The position numbers and the translations under genes are program-made. The notes below the pieces were generated by a model that saw only the letters and a program-made list of their open reading frames with translations, searched no databases and was not told the DNA's origin. Of a stretch of 64,000 bases of DNA, positions 47,034 through 58,683 are shown in pieces. Source of the DNA: Acanthacorydalis orientalis (lineage: Eukaryota; Arthropoda; Insecta; Megaloptera; Corydalidae); the NCBI GenBank assembly GCA_034766995.1, contig CM068320.1:8717001-8781000 (forward strand), read 5' to 3'. Positions within the stretch are counted from its first letter, which is position 1; each line of letters starts with the position of its first letter.

Positions 47034-47916
47034 CATTTTTGTAAAATATAAAAAATCGTACAAAAAATATTAAATATTAAAAATTATTCTTACTACGTTT
47101 TTAGTTTTTATATCTAGGCATACAAGTATTGTTAGTGTCGAATGTATACATGCGTTCATATGCTAAATTGAATGGTTGTGTGAGAACCCATATATGCATT
47201 CATAGGTCATGGATTTTTCAGAACACATATACCGGTTCCTAGAACTGAAAGGGTTAAACAAAACAGTTTACAGATTTTTTGAGTGACGCGCGATGCGTGC
47301 CAAAAAAGTTTTACCGCCTATAGCGCGAGTTACGTGTGAATGTCTACTGTTTGTCACGTGCGCTCTGGATGAGGTTTCGCCGCAGCAAAAGGGTTCAATG
47401 TATGACTAAAAAGTGAATAATTTTTACATCAATTGATCACAGGAAATCATTCACGATATGTGTGGAACCAGCCTCTAACTTTATATAAAATGTGTTAATA
47501 TAATCTTGGTCAAAGTGTATTATCTGCATTCGAGATAATAGTACAGAAAATAAATATTGCTTTGTACCAGAGGAATATAAAGGTGTGATTTACTGTTATC
47601 CATGGCAACCTAATTAAGGATGAATAAAAAAGGGGGTTGAAACGACTGTAGTGGTTTGTAAATATAAAAGTATCGTCTTTAACCCTAAACATACAAAACT
47701 ATATATTTCGTATAATAGTTTATTAGTCTCCGTAACGTGGAGAGGGTAACAAGACAGTAGACTGACAGCCTACATGGTGATAAATTGATACGTTTTTCAT
47801 ACCATTAAGGATTTACCTATCCGCCAAGACTATCAAAAAGAAAGTTTTAGATATTAAGGTTGTTTCGACTTTCTTATAGACATCGTCTGACCAATCTGGT
47901 TAACTATATCTGGTTC
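47034..47916. other. Noncoding, with CpG-bearing stretch at 47270-47400
   Basis: The CpG stretch includes GACGCGCGATGCGTGCC and CACGTGCGCTCTGG and ends at AAAAGGGTTCAA, a near copy of the AAAGGGTTAA word at 47249. The remainder is AT-rich. Confidence 0.35.
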
Positions 47917-48195
47917 ATAAATGAATTTTTCACTTACAAAATACCCAAAAAGTGTTTAATAAAAATCTGTCAATAAATGATCATTGATCACTTTTCATCC
48001 TTATGTATAATTCGATGGTGATGTTATCATCAGTACACTAAGGTATATAACAATTCGATTCTTTTGCACTTTAACGTTCTGCGAATGATATTGTTATCAA
48101 AATGCGTATCAGCAACAATTACAAAAGGATCAATAATTAATTATTGTATATTTTGAGAAAAAAATTAATTTGTTGAAGTGAATTTAGTCACAACG
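47917..48195 (+). repeat. Foldback MITE family, copy H (both arms)
   Basis: The left end AATGAATTTTTCACTTACAA matches copy G. The plus arm reads TTCGATGGTGATGTTATCAT. The minus arm, AATGATATTGTTATCAAAAT then GCGTATCAGCAACAATTAC, follows after a short centre with GGTATATAAC. Confidence 0.65.
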
Positions 48196-48449
48196 GGAGA
48201 TATCTGTTATAACAGTTTGATTTATTTATAATAATTTAGACATTTGCAAATGTTATTGTTGAAGTTTTCAGTGAATATTCCCAAAATGATATAGAAATGC
48301 TTCTCATACTGAAATTGAAACATTCACATTCATTACAAATTCAGTTTAACTTGTTTTTAACAACATAGTAAGTTCTCATGGGTGTTTTTTTTGGTTCGTA
48401 CGTGGGTCTATAATTCTGAATAATGTTGTTGCTACATTTTTTCATTAAT
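48196..48449. other. AT-rich noncoding stretch
   Basis: Nothing recognised. Confidence 0.5.
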
Positions 48450-48452
48450 TTA

Positions 48453-48505
<53 letters not shown>
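48450..48505. repeat. (CA)n(TA)n microsatellite
   Basis: Eight or so CA units, then a TA run. Confidence 0.95.
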
Positions 48506-48511
<6 letters not shown>

Positions 48512-49439
48512 CAAAAGTAGACTTATTTTTTACATCAACAATTACATAAATTACTAGATAGCAACATTATAATGAAGTTTTACCTCATTTCATATATAGT
48601 TTTTTTTCTATTTTAATCGTAATCTAATTTTTTAATCTTTGTGTTATAATTTGTGGATCAAAATTAAATATTTTTTTCATAATAAACCATTACTTTTCGC
48701 TAATTTGTGTCTAAAGTAGCGTCAATAAAATATTTTTCTAAAACTTTGATGACAATAATTAAAAACTAAAAAAAAATAAACTCAAGTAGTACATTCTGAT
48801 AAACGTGTTTTATTTTTCAGACTTGGCTTTTATTAATTTTCATTCATTATGATTTTACATAATTTAATATACAACTCATTTAAAATGAAAAAAATGTAAA
48901 ATACCCTTTTTCATTCGTATGCACTTTTTTATTGGATTAAATTTGAAAATATTGAAAAGATATTTTGAAAAAAAAAGAAACGAAATTGTTTGTTTCCACA
49001 AAAGGAATCCACATTGTACGAAAAGTTAATTTTTCTTTATGGTGTTTAGTAAGTGACTTGAAGTATTTTGTATAAATCAACATGTAGTGTAAACAAAACG
49101 ATTTCTTTTTAATTCTACGTTATAAAAATAATAATATCTGTATTTATAGATCTAATCTTAATTCATTTCGATGAAGAAGTCCATCGTACCTAACGTACAC
49201 TCTTTCGTACTTTAATTTATTAATTATTGATAAGAATTTTTAAAGAATAAAGAAGGCGACTAAGAATGTTAAAATTTCCTTAAAATATATTTTTGAAATG
49301 TGTATAAAAATAATCTCATGAATGAAATGTCTTAATATAATTGACCGCGAAATAGATGCTAATTGTTATGTACTTTATGAAAAATAAATTTATAATTTTA
49401 TATTAGAAAACGTTTTTGGCAATATCATACAAGTAATAA
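48506..49439. other. AT-rich noncoding stretch
   Basis: Nothing recognised. Confidence 0.5.
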
Positions 49440-49930
49440 AAAAGAATGAAAAATCGATCTGACGCATGTTTAAATCTAAGTCGGCAACGTTGTTGGCTTT
49501 TCGTTCGACGACAAAAGGGCATTATTTAAAAAGCAGACTGCGCATTTGTTATTCCCGTCCCGGCTAATCCGAAAACGTTATTATTATTATCACTCGTATT
49601 TCAATGGACGAGATGGATGACTAGATGGATAGAAGGGACGAAGAACGCGCGATGCCGCGACCTGCCGACCGCGCGCACCGAGCTCCTAGTGAAGTTTTCG
49701 TTCCTGCGGCGTCGGGTATGCGCATCAATTAAATTAGACGACATGTTAAAGGATTGATTTTAATCGCCGGAACGGATTTAATTAATTATATAGAATATTT
49801 AATGATGCTGTTTTGTAATGTACGGTTGAATTCCAGTCCGGACCGGTTCCGTTGTCGGTGAGAAACAGGCCGGCCAAATAGCGGAAAGAGATCGACTCTA
49901 TCGTCACTACCCAATATGAAAGGGTCGAGG
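49440..49930. other. CpG-rich island with clustered homeodomain-like TAAT sites
   Basis: The centre is strongly GC/CpG-rich (GATGCCGCGACCTGCCGACC then GCGCGCACCGAGCTCC). It is flanked by TCAATTAAATTAGACGAC, TTGATTTTAATCGCCGG and GGATTTAATTAATTATAT. A mix of GC-rich core and paired TAAT/TTAATTA words suits a developmental enhancer. A frame at 49916-50221 has no recognisable domain. Confidence 0.4.
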
Positions 49931-51218
49931 TCGAGTTCCGTCATTGTTGTTTTTGACATATGGATGATTATCTGCTGTTCACGAAACTTGATACGATTCC
50001 GTGAACATCAATTAATTTTCGTGTATGGAACGGTTTGGAGAGACGATCGAATTTCAATGATGTCTGTTTATCAATTTTATATTACAGGACTCATTAAATC
50101 CAGCAAATATCGGAAATATTTGGTTTTTAATTTGACTTATTTTAAATTTAGCCAAGAAAAAATAATGTATTTTTTTAAAAAAACTAGTTACAATCATAGA
50201 ATGAATATAAATTTTAATTAAAAATTGATTTTTTAAATAACATCTTTGTTGGAATATTTTTCATTAATATTATTATTATATATGTTCAGTTATAAATGAA
50301 TAGGTTTATAACTAAATTAGTATAATTGTGTACCATATTCACATTTTGACAAATTGTTTTACCAGATTTATAAAGCAGGTGATTTGTCCGTGACATTGTT
50401 GAATAATAAAACCGAGATAAAATAAATAGACACGTAATTGCAAAACGGGACAAACGCGCATCATTATTCGTTGTGAACAAAAAAAAAATCCATTGTGAAT
50501 ACCATATAAGGTTCATTTCCGATCAATCAAACCCCATACAAATCTTCAAACTGGCTGTTGCGGAAATGATGGATGATTTGACATGTGCATCGTGTGTTTG
50601 TGTTGTGCTGTAGGAGTAGTGGTTAGTAGAGCCTGTTGTATTATTTGAAACGGTGTCAAAAAAAGAGAGGAAATCATAATAATGGAATACGAAGTTAGTT
50701 GATATATGCACATAAAACGCAGTTTATAATGAATAATTGTCGCTGAAACTCAACACGGCACTGTTGTGTTTACAGTAGAATTATATTCAAATTTGTTTAA
50801 CTGGAAAAATGCATACGGATTTAAATATGAATAGAGTTATTTAGCTATGTTGATGTAGTAACGTTTTTGTACAATTTTTCAGTTTTACATTTGGGTTTGG
50901 ATACATTTTGCAGTTCACGAAACTGAAAAATATTTCCAGTTATTGTATGTAATGCTGATGAAGTGAATTTTAAATTATTACTAAACCGTTGTACTGTCAC
51001 TTATTTAATTCATTTATAGCTGAAATATATAATAATACGAGAATGTGTATAACTATTACATGTAATATTAAATTAAAACATTCGAGAACCCAATAAAAAA
51101 TAGACATATTGAAAAGTTGAATATTTTTATAACAAGAAAAGATTTGTAATTGTGTACAGGAAGATTAACACGTAGTATTCAACAAGAGAAGAATAGTATT
51201 TCGACTTTTTAATAAATA
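49931..51218. other. Noncoding stretch
   Basis: The part 50330-50760 is a little less AT-rich but shows no domain in any frame. Confidence 0.45.
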
Positions 51219-51781
51219 GTAGATTGGTAAGAAAATAATTGCGAGTTTTATTTTCTGAATTCTAAGTATAATTTTTTTAAATGAAAGTGTTATTTCATCG
51301 TGTTCATCTCAATATCAATTTAAGTGCATTTTTTGGTCTTTATTTTAGTAGTACCGACTTTGGTTTTATTATTAATTGTGTTTCAAGTTGGGTTATTAAA
51401 TTAAAGACGGAAAGAAGTAAATAAGAGCATTTTTTGTTTGAGTTCAAAATGGGTGGTAAAGCAGCAGAACCGCTCGTAAACTAAACACTGCTTTTGGTGT
51501 GGTTTGGTACTCTTAAGGAACGTACGGTGCAACGGTGGTTCCAAAAATTTCCTACTTGGAACGAGAGCCTTGAAGATGAAGAAGGTAGTGGGTCCTTCTT
51601 CCGTTCATAATGACCAACTGACGGTGTTAATTGAAGCATAAGAATTCGAGAGTGCATAGAAGTTCGGCATTAGTCATCCAACAGTTCTGGACTACTTAAA
51701 ACAGCTAGAAAAATCAAAAAAGTTGTAAATGTACATGAATTTGAAGGCCATAAACTGCAATTATTTTTCTACCAACCTTAA
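51219..51781 (+). mobile_element. Deletion-derived mariner, copy 3
   Basis: TA on both sides (51217-51218, 51782-51783). Ends: GTAGATTGGTAAGAAAATAA at the left; TTAAGGTTGGTAGAAAAATA inward from the right. Keeps the untranslated leader and a broken N-terminal transposase part (FKMGGKAAEPL-like, ERTVQRWFQKF, ESLEDEEG, then DYLKQLEKSKK across frames), and joins directly to GAATTTGAAGGCCATAAACT and the 3' terminus. 563 bp. Confidence 0.85.
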
Positions 51782-52192
51782 TAGAAGTAAATCTATTAAT
51801 TAGTGGCGGTTAATTTGATTTATGGAAGATCGTTATGAAACAAACTTATTTTCTACTGTCACACTAGCAGAGTACCTAATAACGAGTGTCTAACTAGTCT
51901 CATCATTTTTTTCGTATAAGATTTTTTCAAAGAAAGTAACATCGAAATACCTCAGTTGCAACAAAAGTTAGTGCCTTGTTTCGATCTAGTGAGAGAATAT
52001 CGTATATATTGTAATTTAATATTTTATTTGTATGCTTTTTTTGTAATTAATCAAAAGCGACTTTTACATATATAATCTTGCGTGCAGACTTATTGTGTTC
52101 CCAACCATGGTCAAGTCTATACATGTAAAATATAGCAAAATCCAAGAAGAAAGAAATTATAAAGCTAGAGGAATGAAAACACACAAAAATTT
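51782..52192. other. AT-rich noncoding stretch
   Basis: Nothing recognised. Confidence 0.5.
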
Positions 52193-52207
52193 ATATCTAT
52201 CTATCTA

Positions 52208-52270
<63 letters not shown>

Positions 52271-52276
52271 ATATGT
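52193..52276. repeat. (TATC)n(TA)n microsatellite
   Basis: Short TATC run, long TA run, TATG tail. Confidence 0.95.
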
Positions 52277-52638
52277 AAACGTAAGTTTAAATATATATAA
52301 AAAATTTTAAACAACGTTCGAAACTTAATGTTTGAGTGCAGTTAAATCTGTAGAATCTTGCACGCCGTTAAAAGTGCACGTGTAAAAACACTACTCTACA
52401 AGCAAAGTATTTATAATAAAGCTTTTATTTTAAAAAAGCATAACAGCGATTCAAAATAAAATATTGAATATAGAAATAAATAAGAACGATACTAATGTAT
52501 ACGTATTCATTTTTTTTAAATTAAAAACAAAAAATTAATACTTGCTGCTGTTTCAAAGCTTATTTGAAATTTATTTTTGTTTTGTAAATTATTTGTTTGT
52601 GAGTGAATAGTTGATTATTTGTTTTCATTATGTATGGG

Positions 52639-52642
<4 letters not shown>
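52277..52642. other. AT-rich noncoding stretch
   Basis: Nothing recognised. Confidence 0.5.
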
Positions 52643-52732
<90 letters not shown>

Positions 52733-52752
52733 TTGTAAATAAATATAATATG

Positions 52753-52812
<60 letters not shown>
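52643..52812. repeat. Compound (TA)n(TG)n(TA)n microsatellite, ~170 bp
   Basis: A TA run, about 13 TG units, a short unique spacer (TTTGTAAATAAATATAATA), then a second long TA run. Confidence 0.95.
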
Positions 52813-52815
<3 letters not shown>

Positions 52816-53749
52816 AAATGATTTACAATGTAAGTAAATCACAACCACAAAAGTATTATCTACTTAAACATAATATTTTGTGATTTAAACATAAAAAAAA
52901 TAATCCTATTTTCTAAAACGTGCTTAAGTTACGCATATTTCTTTATCGGTGTTGATTCCATTATAAAGATACTGGTTTCTTTTTTCTTTAAAAAAAATAC
53001 AGCGTTATATTGCTGTTATTATTCTTTCTATCAAATCTGCTGACAATAGGTGAGAAAACATTTGTTCGTTATAAATTGTGCCTTGAAAACTAAAATTATC
53101 TTTTACAAGTATAGTTAATTATAATGTGATTGCATTAAAGATTTCATAGACTTATAAAATAATATATTTTTCCTCTTTATATAATAAAGTTGTACCGTTA
53201 ACTTTATGATTATGAGAGTTTAACAGTTTAATCGAATTATTAAGATGTGCATTTAGATCTTATACTTGAATTTGTCTTGTACTTGTGTACGACAATGTGA
53301 CATATTTCCAATATAAGTAGTTGTTTTCTTTCATGATAAATTAAGTGTTTTTGGAATAACTTTTTGTATTTTTAATATTACAACAACTACTATTATCACA
53401 ATAATTATTTAAACAATATATTTAATTCAACGTCTAACCAATATAGTAACTATTCTGTTTGGGTTAAAATGTATAATAGTGCATTTTGACATCTTCCGAA
53501 AAGAAGATGTAGAAGACTGATAGATAGATGTATTTATTCATGTATTTGATTATTTATTACTTATCATATTATTAACATGGTAATTCCATTTTTTCAAAAT
53601 AAATTTATTCAAAGGTTTGGAAAAACCCTGCCTTAATTCAAAAGAGTCAGGCTCGTTACATCTATTATTCAGTATAAATTAATCCAAAGACATCTTAATT
53701 TATTGTATTATAAACTAATGGCTGTGAACCGTTCGTATTAAACTATATA
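52813..53749. other. AT-rich noncoding stretch
   Basis: CTGACAATAG|GTGAGA near 53050 is a weak acceptor-donor juxtaposition without a pyrimidine tract. Nothing else. Confidence 0.45.
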
Positions 53750-54090
53750 TTACCTGGAATTACAATTACCATACATCCCCAAAGCATATATAAACCGGCC
53801 ACGTTATGCGATAGATAAGTCATGTAGTTATAAGTAATGAGGTCAGAAATCACGAACTGCCGGTTTTTTGAAAATTTTTTCCGGACTCCATCACTTCAAA
53901 CCATCCACTATACCCACTCCCTGAAACACAATTCTCCTGTCAAAACCGGTTTAAAAGCCTTGGTTAAGACCCCGGACCAAACCCCAACCAAACCTCCAAC
54001 GCACAGTAAATACGGTGTCGAAACATGTAAAATTTATCACAATAAAATTATTTTTGATTTTTATTTGATTTGAAGTCACGAAGTCTCAAG
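53750..54090. other. C-rich segment of unknown nature
   Basis: Unlike the AT-rich flanks, 53870-54010 is C-rich and CpG-poor (CACTATACCCACTCCCTGAA, AAGACCCCGGACCAAACCCC). One frame gives TGLKALVKTPDQTPTKPP. I recognise no family. It may be a fragment of an unrecognised retroelement 3' end or of a host transcript. Confidence 0.3.
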
Positions 54091-55265
54091 CAAGTCAGTA
54101 TCCAGATCACAACATTAGTTTTAAGTTGTAACCTTGTATTCACTGTCAAAATAAACGTGAATCACAAAAAACAGACTTCTTTTCAATAATTTAAAAAAGA
54201 GTCGTGTTCTCACTCCTTAGTGCATCACTAAGTCGGTAGTTTTACTCCCACACGCAGCAGAAGAGTTCATCGGAAAAGCAAATGAAATTTCTTCTACATT
54301 ACATCAACACTTCCAAAATAATTCAAATAAGAAATACACATTATTTAAAAAAATAATATGATACAAGTTTTAGAATTTAGATATACTTTTTCTTTAAATC
54401 TTAAAGTATTCTCTGTTCTCTATATAACTCTAACAGTTTTAATTGCCTATTTTATAACGATCAGCCAACAATTAGCAACTGTCGTAAATGCAAATATGAA
54501 AAGTAAATCATAAAAGTGAGTAATCATACAGCAAGTAATCGTAAAGTAGAATGATGTGTTTTACATTTCCTGTTATGAATAACAGAAAATGCTTTGGAAT
54601 GCTAAGAGAAACGAACATAACAAAATATTTACGACATCGGACTATTAACCATATTGTTATGCATTTTAATTAGGTCTCATGAATAGGGTCTTTTTATGTA
54701 CTCATTAATATCGTATATATTTGTAATTTAATATTTTTTTTGTATGCTTTTTTTCTAACAAGACATTTTTCTTCTTACATATTTTATTATAATCTAAAAG
54801 AAGAAAATGTTTAAATATGAGATATCCCAGTCTCGTATTTAAGCGTTTTTACTATTTTTGCATATTAAATTATTTTTCATAACAAAATTAATTTAATTAA
54901 TTTCTATGAAATAATAAACATAATTCTCAGAAATGAAGTAAATAACGATCTACGGTGTCCGTTAGAGAAAATGAACGCATTTGTAACTCATTAAATAACA
55001 ATAATATTTCAACTTTTAGCGTATTCCTTTTTTACATTCAGAGAGATTTCAATTTAATAGTGGTAGTCTGAATCAAATATGCGTTTAGTAATTAACTGCA
55101 TTTTTGTCGAGCGTGGAACGAAAATAAACCAATGAAATATTTAGTATCTATAAGAAATCAGGTTATCTGTGATATTAGAAGATAGTAGTACCGTCTATGT
55201 GAATAAAAAGTAAAGTGCGGGTGACTTCATACCATACTAATAATTGTGATACTATGTATACTTCT
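54091..55265. other. AT-rich noncoding stretch
   Basis: Nothing recognised. Confidence 0.5.
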
Positions 55266-56620
55266 AGTCGGATATGTGTCCTCAATTCATAAGAAGGGAG
55301 ATATAAGAAAATAATTATCGAGGTATAACAGTGACATCAACATTTAGCAGGCTCTATAGGTAAAATATTAAAGAACCTAATAGAACAAGAATACCAGGGG
55401 AAAGAAGCTGAAGAACAATGCGGTTTCCGAGCTGGAAGGTAGTGCATGGATCACATTTTCTGCCTCAAATAGCTAATAGAAAAGAGGATAGCAACAGGGT
55501 GAGAACTGCACCTTCTATTCATCGATTTAGCTAAGGCATATGATAGTATACCTGCAGTGAAACTTTGGGAAGCATTATAACAAGCTCAGATAAACCACAC
55601 CATTATACCAGCGGTGAAACAATTATACAGGTAATCTACAACAAAAATTAAAGTCGGCCAAAATTTATCTAATGGATTTACCGTAACTAAAGGATTAAGA
55701 CAAGGATGTTGTATTTCCCCAACCCTTTTTAAGATTTACGTAGAACATCTTTTATGAGACTGGAAAACGAAAGTGTAATCCTATGGGCCTTCCTATTAAT
55801 GATAAAACCACAATATATATATATATATACCTTGCAGTTTGCGGACGATCAGGTTCTTGTAGCGCAGGATAAGGAAGACCTCGAATACATGGCCAAGAAG
55901 CTCAAACAACAATATGAGAAAGGAGGGCTAAAAATGAATATTGGCAAAACCAAATATTTATGCGTAGGGGGAACTGCAACTACGGAATTAGAATTGGACA
56001 ATGATGAAAAAATATCAGCCTGTGAGGTATACGACTACTTGGGAGTAAAATTTAATACTAAAGGCAAAAGACTCAATGGAAATACGAGGAAAAATCGCAC
56101 AAGGTAGAAGAGCTATTAGGAAACTAAATAGTATTTGGGGGAGCCCCACAATATCGAAACAGCGAAAATGGCAAATTTACCAAACAGTGGTTAAAAGTAT
56201 AGCCTTATATTATGGAGCGGAGGCATGGTCAGCAATAGAGGAGGATAAAAGACGAATTGCGGCCATGGAAATGGATGCTCTAAGAAGATCCTGTCGAATA
56301 TCACGAAGAGATCGAATTAGAAACGAAAGGATCAAGCAATTAATGGGCGTAGAAGACAACATCATTGAAGACATTGAGCGGAAACAACTCACCTGGTACG
56401 TCCATGTCAAGAGAATGACCGATAAAAGACTGCCTAAGCAAGCGATGGAGTATTTACCTCTGGAACGACTGAAACGAGGTCGCCGACGAGGATCTTGGAG
56501 CAAAGGAATCCGTAAATCGATCAGGGAGAGAGAATTGGACGAACATCTGTGCCAAGATAGAAAGGAATGGAGGAAAAAGTTGAAGAGCGGAAAGCGTCGA
56601 CAGGCTATAAACCTCATATA
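55266..56620 (+). pseudogene. RTE-like LINE: reverse transcriptase and C-terminal part
   Basis: A long, comparatively young LINE fragment. Across three frames it shows SSIHKKGD, NNYRGITVTSTFSRLYGKIL, EEQCGFRAGR (55410-55440), FIDLAKAYDSIP (first catalytic Asp block, 55515-55551), LRQGCCISPTLFKIYVEHLL (55693-55755), and LQFADDQVLVAQDKEDLEYM with the FADD catalytic box at 55838-55849. It continues with MNIGKTKYLCVGG, VYDYLGVKF, then after a frameshift near 56090 YGAEAWSAIEEDKRRIAAME, MDALRRSCRISRRDRIRNER, QLTWYVHVKRMTDKRLPKQA and RGRRRGSWSKGI. The upstream endonuclease part is missing (5' truncation typical of LINEs). A short TA expansion sits just before LQFADD. The frame ends at a (TA)n tail at about 56617. 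Motifs belong to the insect endonuclease/reverse-transcriptase group near RTE; the exact clade is not certain. Confidence 0.85.
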
Positions 56621-56645
56621 TATATGTATATATATATATATATAC
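56617..56645. repeat. (TA)n at LINE 3' end
   Basis: Short TA/GTATA run at the junction between the LINE and the next element. Confidence 0.9.
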
Positions 56646-56679
56646 TTCTACAAATATTCGTTTTTGATATGTATTATTA

Positions 56680-57247
56680 TTAGATTGGTAGGAAAATAAT
56701 TACGGGTTTTGTTGTTCTGAATTCTAACCTTAATTTTTTTCAATGAAAATGTAATTTTATCGTGCTCATGTTAATATCATTTTAAAGTGTATTTTTTGAT
56801 CTAGATTTGGTAACATCGACTTTGGTTTTATTATTAATTTTGCTTCAAATGGACCATTGAATAAAAAATGAAAAAGATGCAAATAGGAGCAAATTTTTGT
56901 ATGAGTTCACAACGGTTGGTAAAGCAGTAGAAACTGCTCGTAAATTAAACGATGGTTTTGGTGTGGGCACTCTATTAAGGAACTACGATGGAATTGTGAT
57001 TCCAAATATGTCATGCTGGAGACGAGAGCCTTCAAGATGAAGAAGGTCTCGGGCGTTCTTCGGCAGTTCATAACGACCAACTTAAGGCGTTAGTGAAAAC
57101 CATGTACAACAATTTGAGAGCTTGCACAAAAATTAGGCGTTAGTTATCCTACTGTTCTGGACCATTTAAAACAACTAGGAAAAGCAAAAAAAAAATGTGT
57201 ATGAATTTGAATGTCATAAACCGCAATTATTTTTCTACTAATTTAAT
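56680..57247 (+). mobile_element. Deletion-derived mariner, copy 4
   Basis: TA on both sides (56678-56679, 57248-57249). Left end TTAGATTGGTAGGAAAATAA. Contains the leader with GACTTTGGTTTTATTATTAA, the broken N-terminal transposase part (TARKLNDGFGVGTLLRN-like, DESLQDEEGLGRSSAVHNDQ-like across frames) and the HLKQLGKAKK block. It then joins GAATTTGAATGTCATAAACC and the 3' terminus. 568 bp. It lies about 50 bp downstream of the LINE end. Confidence 0.9.
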
Positions 57248-58096
57248 ATTGGTAAATTTAACAAATCTCACCTTCTATTTTAATTTATTGTCATGTAAGT
57301 AATTTTTGGCAAAAGAATGGTAGATGTGATGTGACTGAATTTTATTTTAAAAAAATTAGTGAGTAGATCCTTTAAATGGTCAATGAAAATGTGTGCGTCG
57401 CTTTTACTTTTTATATCCTATTTTTTTTTAAAGATTGTGAAAGTATTAAAAAGGGATTACAAATATTGTATTCATCTATGAAATGTTTGCATTTAATGGA
57501 TTAACATCTCTATCAATATCATTCTGTAAATTATATTTTCTAAGGGTAAAATTAAATGATAAAGCTAAATAATATCGTTTTCTCTTCTCTGTGGCGAATC
57601 CTGTTTGTCGGAAATCTAATATAATTATTATTTGGTTACGATTGTTTTCATTTATAATTATTTGAATGTATTTTTTCGTATTCAACTTTTAGTGAAAATC
57701 AGTTTATTTAATTTTACTGATTTTCCAGAATAATATATTTCAATTGCCAATACATTTATTTCTAAATGACGTTCACATTATATAAAACGTGTGAAATTGC
57801 CGTTCGTAAAAAATATGAAGTATTAGTAAATATGTATAGTTTAAAGAATATATATATTTATCTTGTTTACGATTCTTCTTACTGAACAATTAAATTTTAA
57901 TTAAGTACATATAAAATTCAGAGAATGTTTTAGTTCAGAGAAGTTTTATATTTTTAAATATTCAAAATCTTATTCTTACTTTCTTATTTTCAATTAAATT
58001 TTCTTTTGATTTGAAAACAAACATTAATATTATTCTACAAAGTATTGTATATTGTTTATTTGTTTAAAAACTGCAAATTCAGTTTGTTAATAAATA
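57248..58096. other. AT-rich noncoding stretch
   Basis: Nothing recognised. Confidence 0.5.
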
Positions 58097-58683
58097 TTGG
58101 AATGGTAAGAAAATAACTGCGGTTTTTGTTTTATTATTCTGAATTCTAACCTCAATTTTTGTCAATGAAAGTGTCATTTCATCATGTTCATGTTAATATC
58201 ATTTTAAAGTGGATGTTTTGGTCTGTATTTTGGTAACATCGTTTTTAGTTTTATTATTAATTTTGCTTCAAATTGGACTATTGAATTAAAGATGGAAAAG
58301 AAATAAATAAGAGCATTTTTTTGTATGAGTTCAAAACGGTTAGTAAAACAGCAGAGACTGCTCGTAAAGTACACGATTGTTTTGGTGTGGGCACTCTGTT
58401 AAGGAATGTACGGTATAGTGGTGGTTCCAAAAATTTCGTGCTGAGGGCGAGAGCCTTAAATATAAAGAAGGTCACAGGAGTTATTTTTCTATTCATAACG
58501 ATCAACTAAAAGCATTAGTTGAATCAAAACCACGCACAACAATTCGAGAGTTTACACAAAAGTTAAGCGTTTAGTCATCCAACAGTTCTGCATCACCTAA
58601 AACAACTAGGAAAAGCAAAAAGAGAAAAATTATATGAATTTGAAGGTTATATATAAACCGCAATTATTTTTCTACCAACCTAA
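58097..58683 (+). mobile_element. Deletion-derived mariner, copy 5
   Basis: TA on both sides (58095-58096, 58684-58685). Ends: TTGGAATGGTAAGAAAATAA at the left; TTAGGTTGGTAGAAAAATAA inward from the right. The coding remnant includes EFKTVSKTAETAR, FGVGTLLRNVRYSGGSKNF and HLKQLGKAKRE across frames, then the same junction into GAATTTGAAGGTTATATATA and the 3' end. 587 bp. A short TA gain at about 58650 adds length. Confidence 0.9.

Noticed and set aside
56210..56617. Minus-strand 135-codon frame over the LINE
   Set aside because: Antisense of the reverse-transcriptase C-terminal region; no motif of its own.
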